A stretch of DNA of 64,000 bases from the NCBI RefSeq assembly GCF_000165425.1, contig NW_001799009.1, positions 65,005 to 129,004 on the forward strand, in the 5' to 3' direction. This document shows positions 38,919 to 50,604 of the stretch, in pieces; position 1 is the first letter of the stretch; every line of letters starts with the position of its first letter. The notes beneath the pieces are model-generated. The model searched no databases. It saw only the letters and a program-made list of their open reading frames with translations, and was not told the origin of the DNA. A program made the position numbers and the translations under genes. This stretch comes from Paramecium tetraurelia. Lineage: Eukaryota > Ciliophora > Oligohymenophorea > Peniculida > Parameciidae.

Positions 38919-41331
38919 ATGACCCAGAAAACAAAATAGTTTGGAATAATGTTTGGGATTATTGTCATATTGGATATAATCAATTGTACTTTGATTAAAG
39001 AAATGCCGATTATAATTTGCAATTCTTTGATTTTGTTGTTTTGCATAAGTAAATTTGTCCATTTATGTAAAAAGCTCATTATATTATGAAAATTAAGTAC
39101 AATAAATATGAAGAGCTCTTATTGTTTTCTTTGTTCTTTCATAATGCAGTATAGATATACTATTATGGAATGAAGTCATTGTGGTTTTTAATTTATCTTT
39201 TACAAATATTCAAATATGAAAAACATAATAAACTACTTAAATATTGTAAATTTATTTAATTAGCTATCAGCATAATTATATATTCTATTTAATATGATGG
39301 TTGGTTGGATTATGCTTATTTTTAGCAACTCAATAATTTTATTGCTATTTTTATTTATCAAATTTTCAATTAACATAAATAAGATTCAAAAATAGAGGTA
39401 ACAGAAAATTTCATTATTTAAGAAATGAAGAAATTAATAATTTTTAAAATATTTGATCAACAATTTAATGAGCTTTCTAAGACTACCTCCAATAATTATG
39501 TTCTCGCGACTTCTACTCTACAGGATGAAAATCAAACCTTCCAAATTAAGGCTTATCAAGATAAAGAATTAGCCTATACTCCTTAGCATTAATGTGATTG
39601 GAAACCCAACTTAATATTTAATGACTATTAAAGTTTTATTGAACATATTCACAATCTAGAAAATTTAGATTCTTAAATGTGTTATCATTATGTTGCTATA
39701 TAAACTGATTTAGTGAAGAAAATGAAAACAAAGTATAAAGTATTATATAAACAACTTGGGAAATAAGACATTATTATAATCGCACTAGTTAGAATTGATA
39801 ATTTTACAGAGAAGCAAATGATTTTTAAGTTCAAAAAGTTTAAAAAATACTTCTACGATATTTTTGCTCACAAATTAAAAACGCCTTTAAATGCTTCGTT
39901 AGGCTTTCTATCATCTGCTTACAATTACACTGAAATGGACAATACCATCAAATAAAATTATATTAAACCAGCATACATAAACTCTAAATTGTAATACTTC
40001 TAAATTTCAGATCTTTTGGAATTCCTAAATCCTTAATGTGATTAAACCAGATTGTAATATTGTAAAATTAACATGAAATCATTCTTGTACACACTTAATG
40101 AATTAATTGAATCCTAATGTTAAAACAAGAAAATTCCATTCTAGATTTATGTAGAGAGAGTTCCTTTAAATAGTATCGAGAAGTAAATTCTTAAAATTAT
40201 TAATTTTATAGATTTTACATTTCAACTGATCTACTGAAATTAGAGAGAATTCTATATAACTTGTTGAATCTAACTTATAGATACACTCCATAAAATGGCT
40301 AAATTAATTTACATATATTCTTCGACTAAGCGAATTCTTAGATTATATTTATTATAAATGGTAGTGGGAAATTATTTAATGATGAGGAATTATTAAAAAT
40401 AAATTAATGGATTAAATCTCAAACTGAATTTTAATATAAAAAAAAGTAGATTCCACTTAAAAAGGAGATTAAATTATCCTTAGAAATAACTAATCATTTG
40501 ATTAATACTTTAAGTGACTATGAATAACATCTCGAAATTTCCTCTTCTTATATAGGTACTGAATTCAAATTCAGATTAATTCTGAAAGATAATAAAACAA
40601 CAGAAGGATCATAGGAATAGTTCACAATTGGGTTTATGTTAAAGCAAAAGAGTAACAAAAGTTTTAAAACAGGTACTACTAAATAAAAATCTCATAAATC
40701 GATGATCATTGAACTTGCATCAACATCTCCTCTGAATTCTTACAGAAGCATCAATGAACCATAAGCAAACACTCCGATTGCTACTCCAATTAATTAGACT
40801 AAAGTAAACAAAAGTTCTGCTACTTTAAAAAGAATAAGATCATCTTTTACTAATAGAGGGGTGATTGATTTTGATAAGAAAATCTTGATTGTGGACGACG
40901 AACCATTTAATCATGATATTTTGATTCTTATGATGAGGAATATGGGGTATAATCAATTCTTAAAAGCATTTAATGGACAATAAGCTATTGATTTGGTTAA
41001 AGAGAGAGAGGAGGATATATCAATTATAATAATGGATTTAGATATGCCTATAATGGGAGGAATTGAAGTATTTATTATTCAGATTATAAAGGCTACAAAA
41101 GTCTTAGTAGATATGATGTTTGAATAAAGCCTTGTATATATACCAATAATAGGTTGCACTGCTCACGATGATAAGGAAACAATTGATAAATGCATATAAG
41201 TTGGGATGCTCTATGTAGTTGTAAAGCCAGTATTTGTGAAAAGCCTTATAGATGCTTTCAAAAAAATAACCAACACTGATGATACTAGAAAACGATCATT
41301 TTTGTGTGTCACTTCTTAATTACAAATTTGA
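38919..41331 (+). CDS. hybrid histidine kinase with N-terminal membrane segments; frameshift near start
   Basis: Two-component sensor kinase: autophosphorylates on His, then passes phosphate to its own receiver Asp. The main frame runs from ATG 39065 through one intron (40183-40211, 29 nt) to TGA 41329, 745 aa. Membrane segments lie near the start (YGMKSLWFLIYLLQIF; FIQLAISIIIYSI). The H-box is DIFAHKLKTPLNASLGFL, followed by a divergent ATPase domain, and a C-terminal receiver with ILIVDDEPFNHD, phosphoacceptor D in MDLDMP, and conserved Lys in VVKPVF. Upstream, 38919-39087 encodes another two hydrophobic segments in a different frame (KQFGIMFGIIVILDI...) that such kinases normally have in continuity. 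The frames meet at TTATGAAAA, so the gene carries a frameshift or the sequence has an error. Confidence 0.72.
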
Positions 41332-41559
41332 TTTAAATATTATTATTATTTACAATACTAAAATGCTAAAGGAGATAGAACATAATGTGATACTCATATT
41401 TCTATTACAGTTAGTTTCAATTCCATTTTCAATTATTGAACAGAATATTATTTGTTAATTTTGAATTTGAATGAAGTTTCGTTGATTATAGGTATAGACT
41501 TAATTTATGTTATGTAAATGTAATCACTATAAAATTAGACTTTCTTAAAAATCATTCAA

Positions 41560-42590
41560 AATGATCTAATGTTGTTTCTTTTAGTGGGATCCTTAACAAT
41601 CTTTGGATACACAGAATATTGGATGCACATCTACAACTGAAATTTAAAAAAACATAATTTTCATTCAATTTGCAGTTATCTCTGTTCAAATTACTAGAAA
41701 TAAGATTTAAGATTATATCTTAAGATATCATAAGATGGACGGTTTGTTGTACTTTAAATTAATTGGATCAAATAAACGATTTAGGCAACATTTATCTTAC
41801 ATTTTCTCTCACAAACTCAAAACTCTATTAAATTAAGCATTGGCAAAGATTACATCAATGCTTACTGATACGAATATGCTTCCATATCATAAGTTGATGC
41901 CCTCGTAGATCTACATTTGTCAAAAAGTCAATTGTAAAGCATTTTGGATTTTTTTTGGATTATGTTAATTCAGATTCAATAATTTTCCAAACTTCTCGAG
42001 TTGCATTAAATTATTTATAATGTGAAGGATATGATTAGAGAATAGTGCAAAGCAAAATCAATTGAATTGAATATTATTGTAGAAAAAGCGCAATTCAAAG
42101 AATATAAAGGGTACGTATGCATCATTTTTAATGTGAATTCATTTCTTAAATAGTTTAGTTTTAAGGAGAGTGGAGCAGACTCAAATCAAGACTAAATAGT
42201 GGAGAATGATTAATTTATTATGATAGTTGATGATGACCCATTCAATCATGATAAATTGGTTATGATTTTTATGAGAATTGGATATATATAGTTTCATTAA
42301 TGCTTATGATAGTAGAGAATGTATGAACAAGAATTAAAAACCCATTCAAAATAAAGTTGATTTCCTGGATTTTAATATGCCCAATTTGAATGGATTTAGG
42401 TAAAGATAAATATCAATTCAGAGCCGCAAATGTACTCAATGAACTAATGAACACTAAATGAATTAAAATATTCCCATAATAGCACGCACTGCTCATGATG
42501 ATTTTGAGACTGAGACAAAATGCAAAGCTAAGAGAATGTGAATATCATCATTAAACCAGTATTTATAAAATAACTCTAAACTGTAAATTA
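41560..42590 (+). pseudogene. hybrid histidine kinase, decayed second copy
   Basis: Pieces of a second histidine kinase lie in the same order and orientation as in the gene just upstream: an H-box YIFSHKLKTLLNQALAKI at about 41793, receiver pieces IVDDDPFNHDKLVMIF at 42217 and FLDFNMPNLNGF at about 42360, then TAHDDFET and IIKPVF. Each sits in a different frame with TGA codons between, and the ATPase portion is mostly missing. It is probably a tandem duplicate that has lost function; no product is expected. Confidence 0.7.
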
Positions 42591-42676
42591 AAATTCCTAA
42601 GACTTTTTGACTATTCTCATAATAATACAAAATAGAATTTTTATTTATAAATAATATACTTCCAAGCATTCAAATA

Positions 42677-43807
42677 TCATTTACATTTAACATATATTGG
42701 ACTGCTTGTTGGTTATTTGATACCTACTACAAAATGTTTTAATTATATTGAATTGCACAATTCTTCATCAATTTCGGACCCTTCGGATGTACCATCTTCG
42801 AAACTAATCTTTCTGCTTGAATTAACTCCTTTAGATGGAGAACGAACACTCCTCCTTTAAGTTAAAATTGATCTTAACTTTATTATTGGTTTAGAAGAAT
42901 AATTATGAGAAATCACACGACTGCTTTTTTCCGCTTGTTAAAAGAGAGAGATCATATAATCATAATCAGGATCTTCTTCAAATTGCAAGTCCTTAACATA
43001 ATCCATAAATATTGACAATTAAATTGGTAATCCAAACAAAGTGTCTAATTTTAAAGACTTTTTCATTTTCTTTATCTTAGAATATCTAATTTCTTTGTCT
43101 TGATTATAAATATTCGACCAAGGCAAATCGCCTTAATGTAAATAGATGAGCATATAGCCTAAAGATTCGAGATCATCCCTTCTTGATTACTCAATACCTT
43201 TCAAGGCATTAATAGATGCATATCGAGCAGTGCCAATCATTCCCTTATTTTCTCTGTAATTTATATGACTCCCATTAATTATATATTTCTTTGATAACCC
43301 AAAATCAATTAAATTTACTCTCCCTTGGTGCATCACAAAGTTCTCTGGCTTAATATCTCTATGAATTACTCCTTCCGAATGGAGCTCTTTCAAAAGCTAC
43401 AATATTTCTAATCCAATTGGTAAGATCTTATTGAAATTGCCTTTGCTTTAACGAATTTATTCTAAGTTTTCTCCCATCAAATTCATTACAAAATACGTAT
43501 TATTTAAATCCGAACCTGATGCAAATAATTACGTAAAACCTAGAATAATAATATTGCTAAACCATACCTTTCTTGCCTTTTAGCTAATATAAAATCTATA
43601 TTTCCCTAAGTAACAACTTTTTTTCCTTTCTCATCTAATTTTTGACAAGTTTACAGGCATATATCTATCCACTCGAAATATGTCTGACTTTCCAAATGTA
43701 ACCAAAAGCCCTATTTTAGTTTATAATTATTACCCTTAACCTAATTTATCGAGAAATTGGTAGGAAGAAGAAGCTGGCTCCTTAAATGATTTTTGAATGG
43801 AAATCAT
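42677..43807 (-). CDS. casein kinase 1-like protein kinase
   Basis: Three exons, 359 aa. Introns: 43711-43733 (23 nt) and 43540-43567 (28 nt). Kinase motifs in order: [19 protein letters not shown] (ATP lysine), [34 protein letters not shown] and [23 protein letters not shown] in place of the APE motif and SRRDDLES are diagnostic of the CK1 group. The C-terminal tail is Ser/Arg rich ([16 protein letters not shown]), a likely regulatory region. Reading TAA as Gln extends the tail past CNSI to the TGA at 42677-42679. CK1 enzymes are constitutively active kinases; the cellular target cannot be read. Confidence 0.93.
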
Positions 43808-45005
43808 TTATTTGATATCTATTATTTTAAAAACTATTATAAATTAAATTTTCTTCACTATTATATATGATGATTATTATTATATTAAGACTTTGAATAA
43901 TCTTCCAAAATCCTTTTATGGCAATAGCATTCAAAGTTAGTTCCTTGCTTATAATTATGAAACAAATGAGAAGCCAAGAAATTGCAAACGTGAAGCCATG
44001 ATTTCTAGAAGAACAAAAGAATAAACAACTAAAATCGTATTGATAATATGTATCAAAGGGAAAATTTGATTTTGTTCTCTTCTTATCCATCTTCCGAAAA
44101 AAATAATTGTCTCTTTATTGTATTTAATTCTGAATCATTAAAGTTATAGGAGCAATTCCTCTTTTTCTTTGGTGCTTATGGCAATATTAGCTATTTCTGC
44201 TTTTTCTCTGGAGTTCTTTAATTCATGATAAAAATTAATAAATATAATGAATTTATAATTTTTGCATATCCATAATTTTGATTTGCTTAGAGTAAAATCT
44301 TGCTCCTAATTTTGAACATCTGCTATTTAGAATTATCTAATATTTTTGGATAAATTGATATCTAAAGCCATAATCTTGAAATTATAGGCAATAATGTTAA
44401 ATTCTCAAGTTAGCTAACTGGCTAGTAAATATAAAACAATTATTAATAAAAAACTTTATTATTAAAACAATAAGATTCATGAAAAATCCCTGATTCCCAT
44501 TTTCCATTTGAATTTTATAATATCATTTTTAATCCACATTAAGTATTATACCTCCTATATATGCTGATTCATGATTACTGCTTGAGCCTATCTTGTATTA
44601 AAACCATAAATATTAGTTCAATAGGAACTCTCCCTTTGACCGTATTGTTGTAAATTGTTTTTAGTTTTAAAATAAGGATATGTGATTCCGATTCAATTAA
44701 GAAGTCTAAATATCAGAGAAAATGATATTTGATATCTGATATTTATCCCTTTTATTTTTTAGAGAACAATATTAAGGATTTTTAAGTTACATAGAGCAAG
44801 TAAGTAATTTGAATCTATTTAATTCTTTATATATGATTCTAGATATTCTACAATTCAGATTTAAACAAATGAGCAATTTAAACTAGAAGATCGTAAAGAA
44901 AATGACCATTTATATGTCTGCAAACTAATTGACATTAGATTACAATTATGAAATACAGATTTTATAGAATATATGAATTAAAAAACTTTATTAATTTTGG
45001 ATTAA
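43808..45005. other. intergenic stretch with a coding-like scrap
   Basis: About 1.2 kb. Around 43850-44040 the plus strand gives SFYGNSIQSQFLAYNYETN and then EKPRNCKREAMISRRTKEQ in one frame, which reads like real protein but has no start codon and ends quickly. The minus strand has an 87-codon ORF (43827-44090) opposite it. I treat this as a remnant. The rest is A+T-rich spacer. Confidence 0.35.
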
Positions 45006-45720
45006 TCAATTATCAAATAAATCCTAATGATCGGGATTGTCGTTAATTACTTTTTAGATAGATATAAATATATACCTTCTTTTTTCTCGCTTGCTTAGTG
45101 TTAAATTTAATCTTCAAAATCAATTTAATCATTATCTAATGGTTATTTTACAGCTGATTCAATAACCTATTATGGTAATGGTTCTTATTCGATGGTTTGA
45201 GGTACTGCTACTACTTCTTATTTTGGTTGAGGCTACATACTTATATATTCCATACCTCTGGTGGGATTAATTCTTAGGCAACATGGTATTGGCCTGATCT
45301 TTCGTAAATAATTCCACTTTCTTCTGCTTAAGCCAAAAAATTGTGAACAGTTTATTCTTCAACAGCATTTGTGTAGAATAAACTGAGGTTGTTGGTAATT
45401 TCTTTGAGAGCTGCAGATGCTCCAAATGAGGCTATCACATTAATGACATTTTGTTGCAATTGATCAGGGAATTAGGAACTGGGTGCTTCAGGGTAATAGA
45501 GTTTATCTAGACTAGAATAATGAAGTACTGAATCTGTCTTTTGTGGCCTTTGGTTTTTTATCTTATGCTTGCTTTTTTCCTTTTTTAACAGGAGATTGAG
45601 GAGGGGATGCAGGTTAATCAGCTGGTTCATCATTAGTTATTCTTCAGCCTTTTTAATTTTCTTATCAACAACTTCTACTTATTTTGCTTGTTCTTATTTG
45701 GTTTACTTTCCCTTTGCCAT
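45006..45720 (-). CDS. unknown Lys/Gln-rich protein, frameshifted
   Basis: The start MAKGKQTKQEQAKQVEVVDK is in one frame; the following PASPPQSPVKKGKKQAQDKK is in another with no usable intron between them, near 45635. After that, introns 45507-45528 (22 nt), 45233-45255 (23 nt) and 45050-45075 (26 nt) join well into a helical domain (LQQNVINVIASFGASAALKE; VHNFLAQAEESGIIYERSGQ; YHVAQELIPPE), which looks like a winged-helix or similar small fold, and an acidic, Gln-rich tail ending HQDLFDN. The summed exon length is not a multiple of three, confirming the shift. It resembles nucleic-acid-binding small proteins with Lys-rich N-termini, but I cannot name it. Either a recent pseudogene or a 1-nt sequence error. 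Confidence 0.5.
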
Positions 45721-45826
45721 GAAACTTTTCTTGATGATATAATTTAAATATAAACTAAAAGCGGCAAATATTTGTATAGATTATAATCTTATTTATTATT
45801 GAATTGGCCAATAATATTGTAGATAA

Positions 45827-46565
45827 TGTGTGATAAGAAAAATAATAACACACCCTCAAATAACGGTCAAACAGATGATCCCAATTATGCTTTGCAAATG
45901 TAGATTATAGCATTTTAAGATTGAACCATCAATAATTTAAAAAATATTCTTATTGAAAAGGATTCTGAACTTTAAGTATGATCCACATTCTAATAGAAAA
46001 AAAATCAAGAAAATGCTTAATTGAGATAGTAGATCCAAATGTTGGAAAAGCAATATTCTCAATAACAAATATCATAATAATAAGAAAATTCAAATATTTC
46101 AAATTTATAATCTCAGCATCAGAAAGTCTAAGATGAACTCAAGATATTAAAAGTGATTTTCAATTAGAATTCGAATCCAGATTTGGTTTTGGAATCACTT
46201 TAAATTAAGTAATCATAAATTTGATATATATCTATATAGAGAACAGTTGGTAGTCATTTAACAATAAAAAATAAATTTGAAATAAAACTAAAAGTAAGAT
46301 TAATGCAAATACAACATATTAGGAGGCATAAACTAGACTGATTTAATCTCAAGAAGTTATTTAAGAACTCTAAAGAGAAAACGATCAATAAAAGTCTTTT
46401 TCAATGCCTTCCTTCTCTAATTCTCCCCCTTTTCAATAGGCCTCAATTAGTTAGTAAAATTCTTATAATAGCCATATCTAATAACTAAGTTTGATTAATT
46501 GTATCATTAAGTTAAAACAGAGAAGTGAATTAAAGAAATTTAAGAAATATGCAATTAAAAAATGA
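45827..46565 (+). pseudogene. coiled-coil gene with in-frame TGA and frame break
   Basis: Begins MCDKKNNNTPSNNGQTDDPN. A TGA at about 45923 splits an otherwise continuous frame (IIAFQD, stop, TINNLKNILIEKDSELQ). An intron at 45976-45996 (21 nt) leads into a Gln-rich coiled coil (NAQLRQQIQMLEKQYSQQQ). Further on, the only joins that keep the final stretch open (EAQTRLIQSQEVIQELQREN) need a frame change near 46135. Two independent lesions suggest a recently dead gene, but read-through of TGA cannot be excluded from sequence alone. Confidence 0.5.
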
Positions 46566-46743
46566 ATTAATATAGATTCCTACTCAAAGTAGAACATAGC
46601 CTTAGTAAAGAAGAATCCAAATAATAGAGGATGAATTGAATTACTAAGAATACTTTTGAGATCGTAGGGACTAATTCATATTTGAATATATTGTTATATA
46701 TATGTATTAATCAGAATATTTAGTTTTTATTTTATTAAATAAA

Positions 46744-47507
46744 ATGAGCAATGATTATAATTACATGTTTAAGTACATAGTTGTAGGCGATACAAGTAAA
46801 GAAATGAATAAACCTATTAAAGATGTTGGAAAATCGTGTTTATTGTTGCAATTTACAGAAAACAAATTTTGTGATCATACTGAGAGTACAGTGGGAGTGG
46901 AGTTCGGCTATAAAACCATAAAGATAAATGATTAATAGATAAAGCTGCAGATTTGGGATACAGTATTATATATTGAAGAGAATTGATAGGCAGGACAAGA
47001 TTCATTCAAATCGATCACAAGATCATATTACAGAGGGGCCATTGGAGGATTACTTGTATTTGATTTCAGTAGAAGATCAACGTTTGAAGACATTAAAAAG
47101 TGGTTAAAAGAAATAAAGACATTTTCTTGTGATAAGATTGAATTAGTACTTGTTGGCAACAAATCAGATATTCCTAAAAAGGATGTGACAATTGAGGAAG
47201 TCGAAGAATATGCATAATAAGAGAAGTTAGATTTTTATGAAACTTCAGCCAAAACAGGGAAGAATGTAGATGTTGTCTTCGAGAGTGTAGCTAATAAAAT
47301 TTTAAGAAAAATCGAAACAAAATAAATTAATTTAGATGATTAGGTACATTTATTCCATAAAAATAGATGTTAGGAATTAAGGTTAATTTCAATGGAAAAA
47401 TGAGAAAAAAAAGTAAATCTCAAAGTAATCAATCTCCATATTACAATATAACACTAAATGGCAAATAAAGTGATTAAGAGAAAAATGAAAAGAAAAGTTG
47501 TTGTTGA
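46744..47507 (+). CDS. Rab-family small GTPase
   Basis: Four exons, 228 aa. Introns: 46796-46822 (27 nt, AAAG), 46963-46989 (27 nt) and 47344-47366 (23 nt). All GTP-binding motifs are intact: GDTNVGKS (P-loop, residues 15-22), TVGVEFG (switch I), WDTAGQ (switch II), NKSD and ETSAK. SITRSYYRGA and the KYIVVGDT start resemble the Rab2/4/14 group. The last intron joins a longer basic tail that ends in CC, the geranylgeranylation site for membrane attachment. It directs vesicle traffic; the exact compartment cannot be assigned. Confidence 0.93.
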
Positions 47508-47599
47508 CTTTTTCTTAATTTTGTGATTTTTTTGATATTTATTTTGTATTATATACAATGTGAGAATATTAATTATGTAAAACTATCGATGATTTGAAA

Positions 47600-48250
47600 T
47601 AATAGCAATTCGATTGATCTCATACAATTAAAGACTTCTGATTATTTATATATTTTCTTAATTCTTATTCCATAATATAATTGATAACCTAAGTAAATTC
47701 TTTGGATTTGATTTTTATAATGAAGGAATTCAACTAAACCAATCTAACTACTCTATTTATCGAATATTGTGTAATATTTTCTCATTAATGGACTGCTTAA
47801 AATCATTAACTGGTCATTGTGAGATCGAATATTAGAGATCAGGATGTAACTAATAGGTTCATTATATTATTGGTGTGAATATAAAATTGAGGTTCCAAAG
47901 GGAATTCCTGATTATCCAGAATAATTTTGATTGATGGAAATTCAGAAATTTCATTTGTTGGACAAGAGCATTGATGATATCTGTCCAACCAGAGTTTTAA
48001 ACACATTCTGTAAATCAATTAAGATAGTTTTAGGAAAGATTAAGAGAGAACTTCCAGAATCAATCATTGCATAATTATCAACTCTAAAAACTCCATTCAT
48101 GTCTATTAATTATGATGGGATGATCAATTGTTCATAAAAAATTGACAAATCTTATCTCTTTATTGAATAAACCCTCATCATAACCTCCAAATGTGATTTG
48201 ATGATTATCGAATAGAGTTTTCAAAATTATACACTTAATGTAGTTTATTA
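47600..48250 (-). pseudogene. pepsin-like aspartyl protease, C-terminal half, decayed
   Basis: Minus-strand pieces match the second lobe of pepsin-like proteases: QITFGGYDEGLFNKEI, then the second catalytic triplet region MIDSGSSLLIFPK, then LSSPLMRKYYTIFDKQSSQI at the end. They fall in more than one frame with TGA codons between. The matching first lobe is at 52610-53147 on the same strand, about 4.3 kb upstream. No functional product is expected. Confidence 0.72.
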
Positions 48251-48292
48251 ATTGATTCAGAAATGATACAATTTAATGTAAATTAATGAAAA

Positions 48293-48472
48293 TCATACAT
48301 AATTTAGTATAATGAAAACTGATTGGTTTTAATTTATCCTCTATTCGTTTATGGTAAGAATGGTTTCTCTAAGGGTTTGTTGAACTTCAGCAGTGTTGGT
48401 CAAAGCTGGATTAAAATTATTCTTGGAGCTGCTCTTGCTTTCACACTTTTTGGATGAACTACAAACTCCCAT
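48293..48472 (-). CDS. small protein with predicted N-terminal acylation signal
   Basis: A 59-codon ORF starting MGVCSSSKKCESKSSSKN. Gly2, Cys4 and Ser-rich, Lys-containing context fit an N-myristoylation plus palmitoylation signal, as in small membrane-tethered proteins. The rest is hydrophilic with a hydrophobic end (SVFIILNYV). ORFs this short occur by chance, but the N-terminal signal and higher GC of the first 100 nt argue it is or was real. It may be only a 5' exon of a lost gene. Confidence 0.4.
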
Positions 48473-50604
48473 TAAAGTAATTAAACAATATTAATTTAAT
48501 TCAAAACAGTATATTTGAATTTATTTTTATACATATATATATCTCCTAAACAAAATATTTATTGAGTGGCTATGTAAAAAATATATTCAATTCTGATTGA
48601 GTGTATAATTCTTAACTTTTAAATGAAATGATCAATTATTTGTATAATATTTGTTTACACATAAGGATATCCTTAGATAAGAAATAATATTATAAATATC
48701 ATTTTAAATTTTTATTTATTTGATGTCAAAAGTATTTCTATAATTTTTTACTATTACATTAATATAAATATTAGATTAATATTCAACAAATATAATAAAA
48801 ATTACAAATTATGTAATAATTAATAAATAAATAGTATGATCCTAATTTATATTATTCTACTAAATAAATATATAATTTATATCTTAGTTAAACGAACCAT
48901 TCCATAATATTTATTTTTGAATATTACCTTAGTCCCTAATTTTAGCTAAAATTTATTCATTGATCTTTTCTGAATTTTATTGGTATTTGTCATTTAATAA
49001 ATCTTTCATAATTTACTCTTATCATTCATAAATTCTTAATAAAGATTAAATTTGTAAATAAAGTATTTATTAATAGTTATTTGATTATTAAGTTCTTATC
49101 ACTTGCTGTTCTATTTATCATAATTAAAATATTCATTGTATCTTTAAATATGTCTCATTTGTAGTTCAGAAAATTATTGTTATTTTTTGAATTATGGGAA
49201 ATTTATTTTAAATAAAAATAAATTTATTACATGAATTAAAATAATTCAATGAATAATAATATTTACAGAGATGATTTAAACTAAAATTTATTCATAAGTT
49301 GTTATAGGGAGTTTACCAATATTGTATGATTTCTATTCATATGAACTGGAGATTATATTTGTGATAATTTTGAATATTCCAAATAAATGTATTGTATTTT
49401 TTCAAAATCACTAATTTTGAGGCTTGAAATTTAAATTAGAAAGGGATGACTAATTCCTTATTAATCAGAAATATCGAAAATAGTCATCAATTCTATGATT
49501 TACGATAAATTAGAAATAAATATTTCTATTATAAAGAAAATTATTTTTAATAATGCCTATGTTTCAATCAATTGTTTTACCTAAAGATAAAATTCATTTA
49601 CCTTAAAAAGAAAATCAAATCCTCTGTTTGATAATTTTGAAATTTATGAAATTTATGTTATGGAAACATTATGATATAAGCCTTTTTCTTTAAATAGTAA
49701 ATATATATTAAAAATAAGTTTTTCAAAAAATGTTCTTAAATATTATAGACAAAACAGATGCTTCCAAAACCTTAAGAAAACTTTTTCCTAATAAAATTTT
49801 TATAACTTTTTAAATTCTAACTTCTTTAAAACAGTTTTGGTTCATGATTATTTATTTTCGTACTTATACTGCTTTTTATTTTGAAATGCATCGATTTTAT
49901 TATTCTAAGTCCTTATGTTGTCACAAGCAATCTTAAGATAGTCCCAATAGTCTTATTGAAGATAAATCAAATTTTCTATCTGAAATGCACTTTATTCAAG
50001 AACAAACGTTATTTTGATTATTGTATTAACCAAGCCTCTCGCTTCCTTTTATTATTGTTTTTTTTTGGTCGATCTTGGGAACAAAAAACAATAATTTGAA
50101 AAGCCTGCAAATTCTTTTCTCTTTTTATTCATTTTGGAAGTATAAAAGATAAAATTAAATAAAATTTGTCTTATTCTATTCCACGCTTAAAAATTGAGTT
50201 TTTTGGCGATTATCCTTTCATAAATAATTTAGATGATGTTTAGATATTAGATGAAAAATTGATCTTTTTCTCTTTAATTAATAAATTATAAAAAATAATT
50301 TTACATTAAGATATCAGCTCTAATATTCCAAAACGAAATCATCTAATGATACAAACTACACTGCAATTTCTCTCAAACACTTTCTTCAGCCTCTTTTTCT
50401 AAGAGAAAGATTTTTGCCTTAACTTTTTTCTAACTCTAATAGTTTAATTAAATCACCTTTTAATATAACGATAGAATTTGAAATCATTTCTTTATTTATC
50501 CTGATTAAAAATAAAAAATCTGATCAATAGGGCATCATGTGATTTCCTCAAAATATCTTTTTTTAGACCTATCAAATCTATCATTATTATTTAGATATTA
50601 ATTT
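48473..50604. other. long A+T-rich gene-free stretch
   Basis: About 2.1 kb with no gene I can support, unusually long for this compact genome. A 72-codon ORF at 49881-50099 is not convincing. Only the last 90 nt or so show similarity to the upstream flank of the paralogue at 31371-31450 (shared GACCTATCAA and TAGATATTAATT blocks). Confidence 0.5.
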
